The notes under the pieces are model-generated. The model searched no databases. It saw only the letters and a program-made list of their open reading frames with translations, and was not told the DNA's origin. A stretch of 64,000 nt of DNA from Geminocystis herdmanii PCC 6308 (GTDB taxonomy: Bacteria; Cyanobacteriota; Cyanobacteriia; Cyanobacteriales; Cyanobacteriaceae). The stretch covers positions 427,630 to 491,629 of the forward strand of contig NZ_CM001775.1 of assembly GCF_000332235.1 (NCBI RefSeq). The letters are read 5' to 3'. Position numbers and translations under genes: made by a program. Below are positions 28,382 to 36,907 of the stretch, one piece after another (within the stretch, counting starts at the first letter, position 1; every line of letters starts with the position of its first letter).

Positions 28382-29251
28382 TTAGTTAACAGGAGTTACG
28401 CTGGAAACACTAGCACCTTGCTTGTGTAAAGTTACATAAAGTTCAAATAATTGATTAAAGGGAACCATATAAACTTTATTAGGGCGACGGAATTTAGGGA
28501 AAGAATTATAAACTTTCGCACGATAACCCGTTACTTCCACACGGTAAATTTTACCGTCATCACCAGCACCAACACCTTGACGAGTGGCAGAAGTTAAAGG
28601 AGTATCTTGGAAAGCCCAACCTGCACCAGCAGAGCCACCAGAAGGGGGAATTACAGACAAGGGAGTTTGAGTTAAAACGCTTTTATGAATAACTGGAGAT
28701 TGTAAAGTCTTACCTGCATCGCTACTAGCACCACCTCTGAGCATCGCAAACATATGGGTAAACTCTACCATAGTACGATTATTAGCGGTTTTATAACCAC
28801 GATAGTAAGGGACAATATTGTCTCCGTAGGCTTCGGTATATTCATCGCTATCGATATAAGCATTAATATCAGCTTCATAACCGAGGGTGTCCAAAATATC
28901 GCTATGGTATCTCATTTCAGCTTGATTCTCAGGAGTACGCCCTAAAAAGTGTTTGAAATTGAGTTCGGTAAAACGATAACGAGGACAAGTTTCAAAGAAG
29001 CGTTGACGGTATAAATCAGAATTTGCGATCGCTCTTACAAATTCCCGAACTGTTAACTGCCCATTACGAAAACGAGATTCAGCATTAGTAAGTCTTTCAC
29101 TTTTCATGATGTAAGAATTACCGAGTACTTGACGATAAGCCGCATTGATAATTTGGCTAATTCTTTCGTCAGAATCGTGGTTTTTTCTTTCAATAAGGGG
29201 TGCTTCTTCAAATAAGCTAATACCCAAATTGGCGCCTTGTTGTAAAGACAT
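28382..29251 (-). CDS. Phycobilisome rod linker polypeptide (CpcC/CpeC type)
   Basis: The 289-residue protein has an N-terminal PBS-linker domain (about 25-160). Its marks are INAAYRQVLGNSYIMKSERL, RNGQLTVREFVRAIANSDLY, RYRFTELNFKHFLGRTP and INAYIDSDEYTEAYGDNIVPY. After a Gly/Ser/Pro-rich linker comes a C-terminal CpcD-like domain (about 230-289; KIYRVEVTGYRAKVYNSFPK). Rod linkers join phycobiliprotein hexamers in the antenna on the thylakoid surface. The opening GANLGISLFEEAPLIE and GYKT region resemble phycoerythrin-type linkers (CpeC/CpeE) as much as CpcC, so I give no symbol. A clear AAGGAG lies 8 bases upstream of the ATG. No phycobiliprotein genes are adjacent. Confidence 0.85.
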   Translation of the reverse strand: MSLQQGANLGISLFEEAPLIERKNHDSDERISQIINAAYRQVLGNSYIMKSERLTNAESRFRNGQLTVREFVRAIANSDLYRQRFFETCPRYRFTELNFKHFLGRTPENQAEMRYHSDILDTLGYEADINAYIDSDEYTEAYGDNIVPYYRGYKTANNRTMVEFTHMFAMLRGGASSDAGKTLQSPVIHKSVLTQTPLSVIPPSGGSAGAGWAFQDTPLTSATRQGVGAGDDGKIYRVEVTGYRAKVYNSFPKFRRPNKVYMVPFNQLFELYVTLHKQGASVSSVTPVN

Positions 29252-29623
29252 CGAATAGTCTCCTTTTATAAGTGTGTTATTTTTTTTGTGTTAATTTTCT
29301 TCACAAAACTTAACAGACTAAGTGATAATAAATACTGATTAGAAAAGTTTAATCAGAGATAATTAGCTATTAAGTATTTGTACTTATTAATCTGTCAAAG
29401 CCATACTAAATAAGGAGTTGAGCCGATAATCTAGTAAGTTTTGAAAGACTAATTAATCATTTTTTTTAATCGGGGGACATGATCCCCTGTCAAATCTATT
29501 TATACTATGAGAAGTGAGCATTTATTATCAAGATTTGTAACAATGAACAATTAATAATTCCTCATTCCTCATTCCTCATTCCTCATTCCTCATTACTCAT
29601 TACTCATTACTCATTACTTAATT
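29252..29623. promoter_or_regulatory. Divergent intergenic region with long leader and hairpin
   Basis: The 372-bp gap lies between the divergent rod linker and HdrB-like genes. It has a 7-bp hairpin, CTGATTA/TAATCAG at 29335-29356 (8-base loop), about 85-105 bp upstream of the linker ATG, and a heptamer tract next to the HdrB-like gene. Long leaders are usual for phycobilisome genes, so the hairpin may lie in the linker transcript leader. No open frame is apparent. Confidence 0.4.
29557..29619. repeat. Heptamer tandem repeat upstream of HdrB-like gene
   Basis: Nine heptamer units, first ATTCCTC and then ATTACTC, end 4 bp before the ATG of the HdrB-like gene, in the same start-abutting position as the repeat in front of pap. 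Confidence 0.8.
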
Positions 29624-30535
29624 ATGCGTTATGCTTATTTCCCCGGATGCGTTGCTCAAGGTGCTTGTAAGGAATTACACACTGCGACGATGGCTATTAG
29701 TAAGGCTTTAGATATTGAACTAATCGAGTTGAAAAAAGCCGCCTGTTGTGGTTCAGGAACGTACAAGGAAGACTCCCAATTATTAGAAGATACCGTAAAT
29801 GCTCGCAATATAGCTTTAGCAGAATCTCTCAATTTGCCTTTATTAACTCACTGTAGCACCTGTCAGGGAGTTATCGGTCATGTGGATGAAAGACTTAAAG
29901 AAGCGCAACAAAACAACCCTGATTATTTAGAGAAGGTTAACGGTTTTTTGGAAAAGGAAAATTGCTCTCCCTATCAAGGCACAACCCAAGTTAAACATAT
30001 ACTATGGGCTTTAGTGGGGGATTATGGTTTAGATGCTTTAAAAGCTAAAGTTGTTAAGCCGTTAACAGGGTTAAAATGTGCTTCGTTTTATGGGTGTTAT
30101 TTATTACGATCGCAAAAAAACCTGCCTTTCGACAATCCTTTTAACCCTCAATCTATGGAAAATATGTTTATAGCATTGGGTGCAACCCCAGTTTATTATG
30201 ACGGCAGAATTAAATGTTGTGGTTGGCCTTTATCCAGCTATGCTACTGAGCAATCCTTTAGAATGGCGGGAAAAAATCTCTTAGATGCCATTAATCAAGG
30301 TGCTGATTGTATCGTAACTCCTTGCCCTCTTTGTCATCTCAATTTGGATTCTCGACAACCAGAAGTTGCTAAATTGCTCAATCAAAAATTAGATTTACCT
30401 ATTTTACATTTACCTCAATTAGTAGGATTAGCTTTAGGAATTGAACCACAAAAATTAGGCTTAAATAATCATGTGGTTTCTACTCAAAAAATTATGGAAA
30501 AACTCCAGAAAAAAGCAGTTATTAATCAACTTTAG
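29624..30535 (+). CDS. HdrB-like cysteine-rich (CCG domain) protein
   Basis: The 303-residue protein has two CCG domains, the hallmark of heterodisulfide-reductase subunit B-type proteins. The first has Cys 9, CCG at 41-43 and C..C at 77/80. The second has Cys 152 and 158, CCG at 198-200 (IKCCGWPLSSY) and C..C at 234/237 (TPCPLCHLN). These cysteines can bind non-cubane [4Fe-4S] clusters. Cyanobacteria are not methanogens, so the CoB-CoM reaction is not expected. A role as a membrane-associated electron-transfer subunit, for example in a type-E succinate dehydrogenase, is an inference from family knowledge. The start is fixed by the conserved MRYAYFPGC. Confidence 0.85.
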   Translation: MRYAYFPGCVAQGACKELHTATMAISKALDIELIELKKAACCGSGTYKEDSQLLEDTVNARNIALAESLNLPLLTHCSTCQGVIGHVDERLKEAQQNNPDYLEKVNGFLEKENCSPYQGTTQVKHILWALVGDYGLDALKAKVVKPLTGLKCASFYGCYLLRSQKNLPFDNPFNPQSMENMFIALGATPVYYDGRIKCCGWPLSSYATEQSFRMAGKNLLDAINQGADCIVTPCPLCHLNLDSRQPEVAKLLNQKLDLPILHLPQLVGLALGIEPQKLGLNNHVVSTQKIMEKLQKKAVINQL

Positions 30536-30544
30536 TTATATTTT

Positions 30545-30569
30545 GTTGGGTTTTATTCTTTAACCCAAC
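30545..30569. terminator. Terminator hairpin GTTGGGTT/AACCCAAC
   Basis: An 8-bp perfect stem with a 9-base loop lies 10 bp after the HdrB-like stop codon, and T-rich sequence follows on the plus strand. It sits between convergent genes and is a good candidate for a rho-independent terminator. A similar GTTGGG...CCCAAC structure lies at 60010-60037. Confidence 0.65.
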
Positions 30570-30598
30570 CTACATCATTTTATTTTTTATCATTTTAT

Positions 30599-31198
30599 TT
30601 AAACATCAATCCAAATGGGGCTATATTCTATTTCTATATCTTGACTATAAGAGGTTTGATTATTTATGATTTCTTTTATGTCGTTATGATTAATAATGGT
30701 GTCTTGATCTTTAATGGATTCATATAAGTTAGGATCACCGATGACAGTTTCTGTGGGTAATTTGTCATTGATAATAGGAGATTCAGGAATTTTAGTAGTA
30801 ATATTTTCTAAGAAAAAATCAGCCGTTTTTTCAGGTAAAAATCCTTTCATCACGGCTAAGTAGCAAAATTTGATTCCTAGTTTTTTTTGGTCTTTTAAAA
30901 TATTATTAACTTGTTCTTCTGTCAATAATCCTGCTTTTTGAAAATAATAACCGATGGGTTTAGGATTATAGGTAATAGTTTTATCTTCTAAACAAAATGT
31001 TACTAAAAAGTCCACTGTTTCTTGTTTTAACCATCCTTTGATAGCCAAAATTTCTCCTATTCTCAAGGCTACACATTGACGTTGAACATCTAATGCTATT
31101 TTGATTTGTTCGGGTGAAATTAAACCTGCTTCTTGTAAAATTTCTCCTGTTAATTTCCGTGATTTGGGAGAAACATTCGATCGAACGGACTGTACCAT
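30599..31198 (-). CDS. Protein with two MshEN-like (T2SSE N-terminal-like) repeats
   Basis: The 199-residue protein has a repeated helical unit: LTGEILQEAGLISPEQIKIAL with RIGEILAIKGWLKQETVDFL (about 16-68), then IGYYFQKAGLLTEEQVNNIL with KFCYLAVMKGFLPEKTADFF (about 82-130). This pattern resembles the N-terminal domain of type II secretion/type IV pilus ATPases (MshEN), which in some proteins binds cyclic di-GMP. Here there is no ATPase domain and the C-terminal ~65 residues are low-complexity and acidic. It is a type often seen in cyanobacteria, with no known function. Confidence 0.6.
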   Translation of the reverse strand: MVQSVRSNVSPKSRKLTGEILQEAGLISPEQIKIALDVQRQCVALRIGEILAIKGWLKQETVDFLVTFCLEDKTITYNPKPIGYYFQKAGLLTEEQVNNILKDQKKLGIKFCYLAVMKGFLPEKTADFFLENITTKIPESPIINDKLPTETVIGDPNLYESIKDQDTIINHNDIKEIINNQTSYSQDIEIEYSPIWIDV

Positions 31199-31422
31199 AT
31201 ATTTCCTTGACTTGCAATTAGTTATATATAAGTAAATATAAAATCTGATTACAGTTTTTATCTGCTTATCTCTATTGTATTGTAAACATCAAGTTTTGGT
31301 TAATTTTTTTGATAAAGATGTGCATTTAGCTTGAAGAATTAAAATACTTTTCGATCGAGCCCTTAGTAATGGTATTTTATAAAGGTGTCACTTTTTTTGT
31401 CAATGTTAGGAAATATCAGTTT

Positions 31423-32466
31423 ATGTTAGAGACTTCTCCTTCAACGGTGGACATTGTTGAGGCTTTATCAATCCCTCCAGATTTAGATTTTGATTTGCCG
31501 AATCCCGAAGATGAGGGTATGGCAGAGGAGGAGTTTTTACAAAAAGTCGATGATGTCTGGAAGGTGTGCGATCGATTTGATTTACAGACAGACATTTGGC
31601 GTGGTAGAATTTTGCGAACCGTCAGGGATAGGGAAAAACACGGCGGAGAGGGTAGAGGTACAGGATTTTTAAATTGGTTAAAAAATAGGGAAATCACCAA
31701 AAGTCAAGCCTATGCTTTAATTCAGTTAGCTAATAGTGCGGATACTTTATTAGAAGATGGTAATTTAGACCCCAATGCTATCAATAATTTTAGCAAAAGA
31801 GCGTTTGTGGAAACCGCCAAGGCTGATCCTGAAATTCAAAGATTAGTCAGTGAAGCGGCTCAGGGTGGCGATCGTATTACTCGGCGAGAAGTTAAACAGT
31901 TAACCGATGAATATACTGCCATGAATTCTGACTTATTACCAGATATTGTTAAAGAAAAAGCTGTAGATGGTTCGTTGCCTCCCCGTCACCTAGCGCCCTT
32001 AGTTAAAGAATTAGAAAAATTACCAGAAGAACAAATTGCCGAAATTCGTAAGGAAGTAGAAGCAAATCCTGATGTGGATACCGTTAAACAAATGACTTCC
32101 ACCGCCAAAAGTTTATCTAAATATTTAGATTCAGCGATACAAGTAGAAACTTTGCGGGAGTCTAGTGTTGACATTGAGGAGGCTTTAAGCGAGGCTTTGA
32201 GATTAGATTGTTTGAGTATCACAGCAGATTTAGTTAAACAAGCGACTAACTTAGAGCAAAGTGTCGGAAAATTATACACTCTCTGGAAAAAACTAGGTAG
32301 TATCGCCGATCGACTCTACGTTGAAACGGGGGCAAGTACACCTAGCCTTCGATCGTTATTAAGTTGTTTAGAAAAACTTACAAGTGAAGTGATAGAAGTC
32401 CGTTTAGACGACGGGGGGGAAAAAATGATTCGCTTAAGAATTATGAGTGACGAATTATCTAATTAG
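31423..32466 (+). CDS. Conserved cyanobacterial hypothetical protein, helical
   Basis: The 347-residue protein (from the ATG at 31423) is acidic and mostly helical: DEGMAEEEFLQKVDDVWKVC, GRGTGFLNWLKNREITKSQA, then long charged helices such as KELEKLPEEQIAEIRKEVEA. It ends VEVRLDDGG-like with a short strand-rich tail. The region around KNREITKSQAYALIQLANSA looks like a small helical DNA-binding-type unit, but I would not name a family. It is a type found across cyanobacteria with unknown function. An in-frame ATG at 31369 would add 18 residues; AGGA upstream of 31423 and the better fit of MLETSPST as a start favour the shorter form. Confidence 0.65.
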   Translation: MLETSPSTVDIVEALSIPPDLDFDLPNPEDEGMAEEEFLQKVDDVWKVCDRFDLQTDIWRGRILRTVRDREKHGGEGRGTGFLNWLKNREITKSQAYALIQLANSADTLLEDGNLDPNAINNFSKRAFVETAKADPEIQRLVSEAAQGGDRITRREVKQLTDEYTAMNSDLLPDIVKEKAVDGSLPPRHLAPLVKELEKLPEEQIAEIRKEVEANPDVDTVKQMTSTAKSLSKYLDSAIQVETLRESSVDIEEALSEALRLDCLSITADLVKQATNLEQSVGKLYTLWKKLGSIADRLYVETGASTPSLRSLLSCLEKLTSEVIEVRLDDGGEKMIRLRIMSDELSN

Positions 32467-32782
32467 TGGAAATAGGATTAAAAATTCAGGTTATAAAATG
32501 TGTGTAAATATCCCTCTGCTTTTAACAATGCTTTATGGATTCACTTGATTATCCTCAGAATATAACCGATGATACCTCAGTTCGATAGAAGAAAAGTAAT
32601 GAAAATGAGACAAGTGGACAAGTCGAACGGTACATTGTACTTTTATTTAACTTCATGTTAATTTATAGCATGAGGTCTTCTTTTCCCATTAAGATATTGA
32701 TTAATTGAGATAAAATCAGTAATTTTATTAACTATAGTTATAATTATCAGACACCACGACAAAACGGAGGAATAACTAAAAA
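32467..32782. other. Intergenic region, no gene seen
   Basis: This 316-bp AT-rich gap lies between two plus-strand genes. It presumably holds the promoter of the CPP1-like gene, whose GGAGG lies at about 32766-32770. I see no open frame or repeat worth naming. Confidence 0.4.
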
Positions 32783-33415
32783 ATGAGTGAATTAAATCCT
32801 TATGAGCAATTAGGAGTAACGGAGAATGCTTCTTTTGAAGAAATACAGATAGCAAAACAAAATCTTCAGGCAAAATATCAAAATGATTCTCAGGTATTAG
32901 ACAATATTGAGATTGCCTATGATATTATCATTATGCAACGATTAAGGTTAAGACAGGAAGGCAAAATAAAAGTACCTGAACAAATTAGGTTTCCTGAAAA
33001 GATTAAAACGATCGAGCCTAAAAAATCTATAGCTATTTCTAACCCTATTAGTCCAAAAATATCTTTATGGTTTAATGATTTATTAGATCAACCTTCTCTG
33101 AAAAATATTAGTATAAGTGGTGTTGTTTTTCTAGTCTTAATTTTTGTGAGTATTTTCAGTGCTAATGTCTCTATTTTACCTCTTTTATTAACGGTAGGGG
33201 TTGGCACAAGTTTTTTTGTATTGTATCAGAAACAAAAACAATTCTGGAGATCGATCGGGATTACTTTTATTGCTTTTGTTATTGGTGTTTGTGTAGCGAA
33301 TATACTTTTAAGTATTTTAATCGGTAGTGGATTTAATGTAAGTTTAGAATCAGAAAAATTTGCTTCTTTATTTACCTTTTGTTTATTATGGTTAGTTAGT
33401 AATTTTATTCGTTAA
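32783..33415 (+). CDS. CPP1-like (J-domain-like) membrane protein
   Basis: The 210-residue protein starts with a J-like helical segment, NPYEQLGVTENASFEEIQIA (about 5-24). EIAYDIIIMQRLRLRQEGKIKVP follows, the signature of the CPP1-like family (PF11833). Three or four membrane helices then occupy about residues 110-208. The J domain lacks the HPD motif, as is typical of the family. The plant homologue CPP1 chaperones protochlorophyllide oxidoreductase, and the cyanobacterial role is less clear. Start support comes from GGAGG 13 bases upstream of the ATG. Confidence 0.85.
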   Translation: MSELNPYEQLGVTENASFEEIQIAKQNLQAKYQNDSQVLDNIEIAYDIIIMQRLRLRQEGKIKVPEQIRFPEKIKTIEPKKSIAISNPISPKISLWFNDLLDQPSLKNISISGVVFLVLIFVSIFSANVSILPLLLTVGVGTSFFVLYQKQKQFWRSIGITFIAFVIGVCVANILLSILIGSGFNVSLESEKFASLFTFCLLWLVSNFIR

Positions 33416-33460
33416 ATATTAAATAGGCGTTGGTGAATAAGTCTTTAGATGAGGAGATGT

Positions 33461-33572
33461 GTTAAGTGTTAGGTATTAGGTGTTAGGTATTAGGTTAAAG
33501 AGTAAAAAATCAAGGTTTTGAGACTATATATTAATTGTTAATTGTTAATTATTAATAATTAATTATTAATTG
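33461..33572. repeat. Two heptamer repeat tracts between convergent genes
   Basis: At 33461-33496 TTAGGTG/TTAGGTA heptamers run in tandem. At 33531-33572 TTAATTG/TTAATTA heptamers reach into the 3' end of the pentapeptide-repeat gene and include its stop codon, so the last residues of that protein are encoded by repeat sequence. Confidence 0.7.
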
Positions 33573-34476
33573 TACCATCGGGCATAATTGCACCTTTTAA
33601 GTTAGCATTATCGAGATTTGCACCGGTTAAACTTGCTTTTTCCAGATTAGCATTTCTCAGATCAGCATTACTCAAATTGGCATAAACTAGGGAAGCATTG
33701 ACTAAATTGGCATTTCTCAAGTCTGCATCTGTTAAGTTTGTATGACTTAAATTTGCTTCTGCTAAATTGGCTTTTTCAAAGGTTGATTGACTTAAATCAC
33801 TACCATCAAAATCTGTTTGATAAAGGTTGGCATTATTAAAAATAACTTTTTGTGCTTTGGCATTAATTATTTGGGTTTGAGTTAAATTTGCCCCAGTAAA
33901 ATTAGTGGGATGACTTTTACTTTTACTACTAAGATTTGCTAAGTCTAAATCAGCGTTGCTAAGGTTAGATTTAGTAAAATTTGCCCCTGTTAAAGTGGCT
34001 TGAATTAAGTTAGCGGATTCTAAATCTGCTTTTTCAAAATTCGCCCTTTCTAAATTACTATGACTTAAATTACTATGAATCAGTCTTGCTTGGGCAAAGT
34101 TCGATCGAGCTAATTTACTATATTTAAGATTAGCATGGGTTAAATCTGCTTGTTTAAATTCACCTTTACTAGCGGTAATTTTTTCTAAATCACTAAAACT
34201 TAAATCGGTATCAGAAAAGTTGATTTTATATAGGTTTAAATTTTTAAAATTGGTTTTATGTAAGTTAGATTGAGATAAATTAGCTTTTTCTAAATCAAAT
34301 TTATTGGCGGTAAAATGATAGTTAGATAAATCACATTTTATACATTTATTTTTTTCGATTAATTGGGAGATATTATCTTTATTGTAGGCATTAGCGTTGG
34401 GAATATCGCTTACATAAACTGTGATCATAGTTACTAAACATAACACGATCGATAATAAATTTTTTTTGACATTCAT
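33559..34476 (-). CDS. Exported pentapeptide-repeat protein
   Basis: From the ATG at 34476 the 305-residue product begins with a signal peptide (MNVKKNLLSIVLC, then a hydrophobic core ending near NANAYN), so it should go to the periplasm or thylakoid lumen. After KCIKCDLS it is almost entirely A(D/N)LXX-type pentapeptides (LEKANLSQSN, LRNANLVNAS, LTGANLDNAN), about 45 units, which fold as a right-handed quadrilateral helix. Function is unknown. An ATG at 34539 in frame would place 21 residues before the signal peptide and lies 6 bp from the sqdX stop. I prefer the shorter form because it makes a normal signal peptide. Confidence 0.8.
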   Translation of the reverse strand: MNVKKNLLSIVLCLVTMITVYVSDIPNANAYNKDNISQLIEKNKCIKCDLSNYHFTANKFDLEKANLSQSNLHKTNFKNLNLYKINFSDTDLSFSDLEKITASKGEFKQADLTHANLKYSKLARSNFAQARLIHSNLSHSNLERANFEKADLESANLIQATLTGANFTKSNLSNADLDLANLSSKSKSHPTNFTGANLTQTQIINAKAQKVIFNNANLYQTDFDGSDLSQSTFEKANLAEANLSHTNLTDADLRNANLVNASLVYANLSNADLRNANLEKASLTGANLDNANLKGAIMPDGTINN

Positions 34477-34545
34477 GGCAACATTTATAAGTCTAATAGT
34501 TAACAGTTTTATATCATATTTTTTCACGAATGAGGTCATGAGTTT

Positions 34546-35679
34546 TTAGGCGGCGATCGAGTGATTATTTTGGGATAGCACCCCTTGATAAAAGTTCCGT
34601 AATTGAGCGGTTGCTGAACTCCACCCCCATTTTTCCGCCTCTAAACGAGCATTTTGCCTTAATTGCTCTCTTTCTTCTTTATGGGCTAATAAACGGCGGG
34701 TAGCTTCGATCGCCCCTTGAGCATCATCAGGATTAAACATATAACCATTAACACCATCGGTGACAATATCAGGAATGCCTCCCCGTCTAGCGGCAACCAC
34801 AGGGCAACCTGCCGCCATAGCTTCTAATAAGACTAATCCTAGAGTTTCGGTGGAAGAAGGAAAGATAAAAGCATCGGCACTGGCGTAGGCACTACCTAAT
34901 TCTTGTCCATGAAGATAACCGACAAAATTTGTGTTAGTATTAGCGAAATAAGTCTCTAATTCCGCTCTAGCGGGTCCATTTCCCACAATAGCTAATCTAG
35001 CATGGGGAATACTCTCTAAAACGGGTTTTATCTTATCAATCTCTTTTTCTGCGGACACCCTCCCCACATACAATAGTAATGGTGCGTCAGGATTACCTTG
35101 GGATAGTTTATTTCTCATGTCAACGGAAGCTAAACTAGGTTGAAAAGAGTCTGTGTCAACTCCTCTTTGCCACAAATCCACTCTTTCGATACCATGATTG
35201 ACTAATTCATCCACCATAGCGGTAGAAGTACAAAGATTTAATTGCGCTTGATTATGGGCTAATTTGAGCAATTCCCACAAAATACCTTCTAAAGCACCTA
35301 AATTATAATGATGAAGATATTGAGGTAGATGAGTATGATAAGATGCGACTAAGGGAATATTATATTTTTTAGCGTAAAAAATACCTCCTACTCCCAACAC
35401 CGCAGGGTTAACCACATGAACTAAATCGGGCTTAAATCGTTGTAAGGCAAAGCCGATGGAAGGGTTAGGAATTGCCAATTTTAATTCGGGATAGAGGGGG
35501 AGAGGAATACCTTTAATACCGTTAATTCTTGCTCCTTTATATTCTTTTAAACCACCTTCAGGGGAAAAGATTAAAACCTCGTCTCCCTGTTTCTGTAAAT
35601 GTTCAACGGTATGTTTTAAACGGGTAACGATGCCGTCAACTTTGGGCAAAAATGTTTCGGTAAATAGGGCAATACGCAT
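34546..35679 (-). CDS. sqdX: UDP-sulfoquinovose:diacylglycerol sulfoquinovosyltransferase
   Basis: The 377-residue GT4 protein starts MRIALFTETFLPKVDGIVTR and has HLVHVVNPAVLGVGG-like and VASYHTHLPQYLHHYNLG segments. In the C-terminal half it has LLYVGRVSAEKEIDKIKPVL, IVGNGPARAELE and FPSSTETLGLVLLEAMAAG. The combination PKVDGIVTRL, SYHTHLPQYL and STETLGLVLLEAMA is typical of SqdX, which finishes the thylakoid sulfolipid SQDG. Sulfolipid is universal in cyanobacterial photosynthetic membranes. The gene is divergent from the toxin remnant and is followed closely by the pentapeptide gene. Confidence 0.85.
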   Translation of the reverse strand: MRIALFTETFLPKVDGIVTRLKHTVEHLQKQGDEVLIFSPEGGLKEYKGARINGIKGIPLPLYPELKLAIPNPSIGFALQRFKPDLVHVVNPAVLGVGGIFYAKKYNIPLVASYHTHLPQYLHHYNLGALEGILWELLKLAHNQAQLNLCTSTAMVDELVNHGIERVDLWQRGVDTDSFQPSLASVDMRNKLSQGNPDAPLLLYVGRVSAEKEIDKIKPVLESIPHARLAIVGNGPARAELETYFANTNTNFVGYLHGQELGSAYASADAFIFPSSTETLGLVLLEAMAAGCPVVAARRGGIPDIVTDGVNGYMFNPDDAQGAIEATRRLLAHKEEREQLRQNARLEAEKWGWSSATAQLRNFYQGVLSQNNHSIAA

Positions 35680-35851
35680 AAATCTCGATCGTCAGTAGTC
35701 AATAATTAAGTAATAAATATATCACTACTTGCACAATTTACTTGATTTCCACAGAAGAAAAATTAATACTTATCTCTATCTATCAGGTGTCGATCTTAAA
35801 ACTTAGACAGTTTATAATGAGTATATCTTAAATGATGAGGGGGTTAAATTT

Positions 35852-36292
35852 TTGTCGTGGGATGAATACGAATCTATTGAGATTATTGAATCTGATATTA
35901 TCGATAGTACGATCGAGATAGGTAGTGGTTGTAAATGGCGAGGAAAAGGAAAAGAACCACAATGGGATAATTCAAAATCCACGAAGGCTTATGATCATAT
36001 TATTCGTCATCATGGGGCAAAGTTAAACCCTAATAATTTACAGGGTAGAGCATCAAGTAAAAATGTGGATCAAGGACAATGGTTAAATGATGAAGATTAG
36101 TTACAATTAGAACAGTTAATTCCTAAATATTATGGAAATTATAGCATTAAATTTAATCGTCCCATTGGTAGAGTTTATCATACTGATGGAAGTGTGACGG
36201 AAAATGTAACTTATGCAAAAATTGGTAGAAATGCAGACGGTACAATTAAATATGCTTATCCAATACTTACACCTGACATCAATACAAATTAA
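35852..36292 (+). pseudogene. Polymorphic-toxin C-terminal module interrupted by an amber codon
   Basis: The frame from a TTG at 35852 (GAGGGGG upstream at about 35837-35843) encodes 82 residues, including GCKWRGKGKEPQWDNSKSTK, AYDHIIRHHGAKLNP and QGQWLNDED, then meets TAG at 36098-36100. The same frame goes on for 63 codons to TAA at 36290: LQLEQLIPKYYGNYSIKFN, RPIGRVYHTDGSV and YAKIGRNADGTIKYAYPI. The two parts together look like one toxin domain of the kind found at the C-terminus of secreted polymorphic toxins. TAG differs by one base from TGG, and Trp would suit the position after NDED. No delivery domains precede it (in-frame stop at 35804), so it is an orphan module. Confidence 0.6.
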
Positions 36293-36301
36293 GGAATGAA
36301 T

Positions 36302-36817
36302 ATGAATAGTATTGAACAATTTAAAATCAGATTAGCAGAACGTAATTTAGAAAATTTTGCACCTCCTCCTGATGATCCTTTAGGGGAATTGTCGCCTTTT
36401 GAATTAGGATTAAGAAAGTTTTGCTACGAATATGATCATAAAGTGATTGTGGCAGTAGGAGAAACAACATTTAATGTTTTTTTCGATCCTGATATTTGTA
36501 TGTTATTAGAGGATAGGTTTTGTGAAGATATAGCAAAACTAGAACAGGGTAAAACTATTCGTTTAGAATTTGCTGAAAGTTATAGGATAATAATTAAATT
36601 TGTGCCTATGGGTGAGAAAATTAAATGTTATTTAAGAGAATTTGGTTATTCAAATAATGAAACAATAGTTATGTTGAATAAACAACAAGTTTTAGATGAA
36701 TTAAGACAGTTTTTAGCTGAATTAATGGAACTTGCTGTTAATCTCGGTTATGTCAGTTTAGAGGATAAGAATGAATTTATTAACCCCGCTTTTTGTGACT
36801 TAAAAGTATTAGCGTAA
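36302..36817 (+). CDS. Probable immunity protein of the adjacent toxin module
   Basis: The 171-residue soluble protein begins MNSIEQFKIRLAERNLENFA. It has mixed alpha/beta character (KVIVAVGETTFNVFFDPDI, KTIRLEFAESYRIIIKFVP) and no signal peptide. It lies 9 bp after the end of the toxin frame, and AAGGA at 36291-36295 is spaced six bases from the ATG at 36302 (an ATG at 36296 overlaps that site). Position, size and acidity fit an immunity gene, which normally follows a polymorphic-toxin C-terminus. The family is not recognised. Its frame is intact although the toxin is broken. Confidence 0.5.
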   Translation: MNSIEQFKIRLAERNLENFAPPPDDPLGELSPFELGLRKFCYEYDHKVIVAVGETTFNVFFDPDICMLLEDRFCEDIAKLEQGKTIRLEFAESYRIIIKFVPMGEKIKCYLREFGYSNNETIVMLNKQQVLDELRQFLAELMELAVNLGYVSLEDKNEFINPAFCDLKVLA

Positions 36818-36907
36818 AGTTCGATCGATTAGTTGCATTTACCTTCATGGAAAATTTTATAGATTAGTTAATTATTTATGTCAAAATTTTAAAAAACGAT
36901 CGAACTA

